DNA from: Candidatus Portiera sp.
GTDB lineage: Bacteria; Pseudomonadota; Gammaproteobacteria; CBDBNL01; JAAOII01
DNA length: 6,999 bases
Reading direction: 5' to 3'
Assembly (NCBI GenBank): GCA_015163845.1
Contig: JAAOII010000141.1
Span: 1 to 6,999 of the forward strand
Shown: piece by piece, positions 6,561-6,999 of the stretch
Layout of the letters: every line of letters starts with the position of its first letter
Position numbering within the stretch: the stretch's first letter is position 1
The notes under the pieces: generated by a model
Told to the model about the DNA's origin: nothing
What the model saw: only the letters and a program-made list of their open reading frames with translations
Database searches by the model: none
Translations under genes and position numbers: made by a program

Positions 6561-6914
6561 ATGTCAAACGATACAGATAATGAATAATCTAATCAATTAT
6601 CTCAATTAATAGATTCTAGTGCGACAAATGAAGAGAAAGAATTAGAGAAGATAGATAGGAAGAATAAGCATGAGATAAAAACTCATAAGCTCAAGAGTGG
6701 TTTTTTGGGATTTTTAGGTCAAGGCGAAGAGAAAGCTGTCAATGTAGTTTTAATCACATGGGTATTTATATTTGTTTTAATAGGAGGATTACTTATTCTG
6801 TCCTATACCACTACTCCATCTAATCCTCTTATCAGTTTTAATTCTATTTTTCTATTTATAACTAACCTATCTACCTTAGCTTTTGGCTATATCTTTGGAA
6901 TTCGCAAGGCCTAG
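6561..6914 (+). pseudogene. Small two-helix membrane protein beside the Panacea gene, possible toxin, with in-frame stop at codon 9
   Basis: The reading from ATG 6561, one base after the Panacea gene stop, is MSNDTDNE and then TAA (6585-6587). The same frame stays open for 108 more codons to the TAG at 6912-6914. The full frame has a charged N-terminal half (Glu/Lys-rich around codons 22-45, possibly coiled coil), a short FLGFLGQGEEKA stretch, a membrane helix at about codons 61-82 and a second at about 92-114 ending GYIFGIRKA. Between the TAA and position 6704 the frame has no ATG, GTG or TTG. The first usable start is TTG 6705, preceded by a weak purine stretch (AAGAG). That would give a 69-residue protein keeping both helices. 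It could therefore be a nonsense-inactivated gene, a shortened functional gene, or a sequencing error. Small membrane toxins occur among Panacea partners, but I do not recognise this family. Confidence 0.6.
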
Positions 6915-6929
6915 ATTATCTTATTTACC

Positions 6930-6949
6930 TAGTTAGCAATAGCTAACTA
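6930..6949. terminator. Perfect 8-bp hairpin after the Panacea module
   Basis: TAGTTAGC, loop AATA and GCTAACTA form a perfect stem 16 bp after the stop of the small membrane protein gene. The stem is AT-rich and no T-tract follows directly on either strand, so it is a weak intrinsic terminator candidate. A bidirectional role would fit if the right-edge reading frame is a real convergent gene. A symmetrical protein-binding site is the alternative. Confidence 0.45.
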
Positions 6950-6958
6950 AATCCATAA

Positions 6959-6999
6959 TTATTTTGGGATAATTTGTTTTGCTGCCGCTTCGCCACTGA
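6959..6999 (-). CDS. Possible C-terminal end of a minus-strand gene cut by the window edge
   Basis: Read leftward from the window edge, one frame gives SGEAAAKQIIPK followed by TAA (6959-6961). It looks like a plausible helical protein C-terminus, base composition rises in G+C here compared with the preceding noncoding DNA, and a hairpin lies just beyond the stop. Twelve codons cannot identify a protein, and other frames are also open for a similar length, so this is a tentative call. Confidence 0.28.
   Translation of the reverse strand, partial: SGEAAAKQIIPK

Noticed and set aside
1..6999. Search for CRISPR arrays, tRNA or rRNA genes, insertion sequences and riboswitches
   Set aside because: I saw no spaced repeat array, cloverleaf, transposase motif with terminal inverted repeats, or structured leader. 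The noncoding gaps are short and AT-rich.

Overview
The window looks like the chromosome of an AT-rich (low-GC) member of the Gammaproteobacteria. This rests on family resemblance: the IspH, bacterioferritin and three oxaloacetate decarboxylase (OAD) subunits all read like gammaproteobacterial proteins. I cannot name a genus from the sequence alone. No start codon in the window has a convincing Shine-Dalgarno sequence.

Layout. Positions 1-946 (minus strand) hold ispH, an essential isoprenoid-precursor gene that runs off the left edge close to its C-terminus. A 226-bp divergent intergenic region follows and ends in a striking 11-bp tandem repeat whose last copy contains the bfr start codon. 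Positions 1173-4848 (plus strand) form a compact run, bfr-oadG-oadA-oadB, with gaps of 5, 20 and 12 bp, so it is probably one transcript. It encodes a haem-type bacterioferritin and a complete membrane-bound sodium-pumping OAD: a small gamma subunit, a biotin-carrying carboxyltransferase alpha subunit and a beta subunit that forms the sodium channel. All catalytic residues I could place are present.

Positions 4906-5979 (minus strand, convergent with oadB) encode a probable membrane-anchored glycosyltransferase-like protein whose start is uncertain. Divergent from it, 6065-6914 is a two-gene module that appears more AT-rich. It consists of a Panacea-domain (DUF4065/SocA-like) protein and, one base downstream, a small two-helix membrane protein. 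This arrangement resembles a Panacea antitoxin with a membrane-acting toxin. The second gene carries an in-frame TAA at codon 9, so it is either disrupted or translated from a downstream TTG. A perfect 8-bp hairpin follows, and the last 41 bp may be the C-terminal tail of a minus-strand gene.

How the parts fit. ispH and bfr-oadGAB look like stable housekeeping genes (isoprenoid synthesis, iron storage, and carboxylate decarboxylation coupled to sodium export). The glycosyltransferase and the Panacea module look like accessory genes beside them. Two genes, ispH and the Panacea gene, have a good -10 hexamer exactly positioned to start transcription at the A of the ATG, which suggests leaderless mRNAs.
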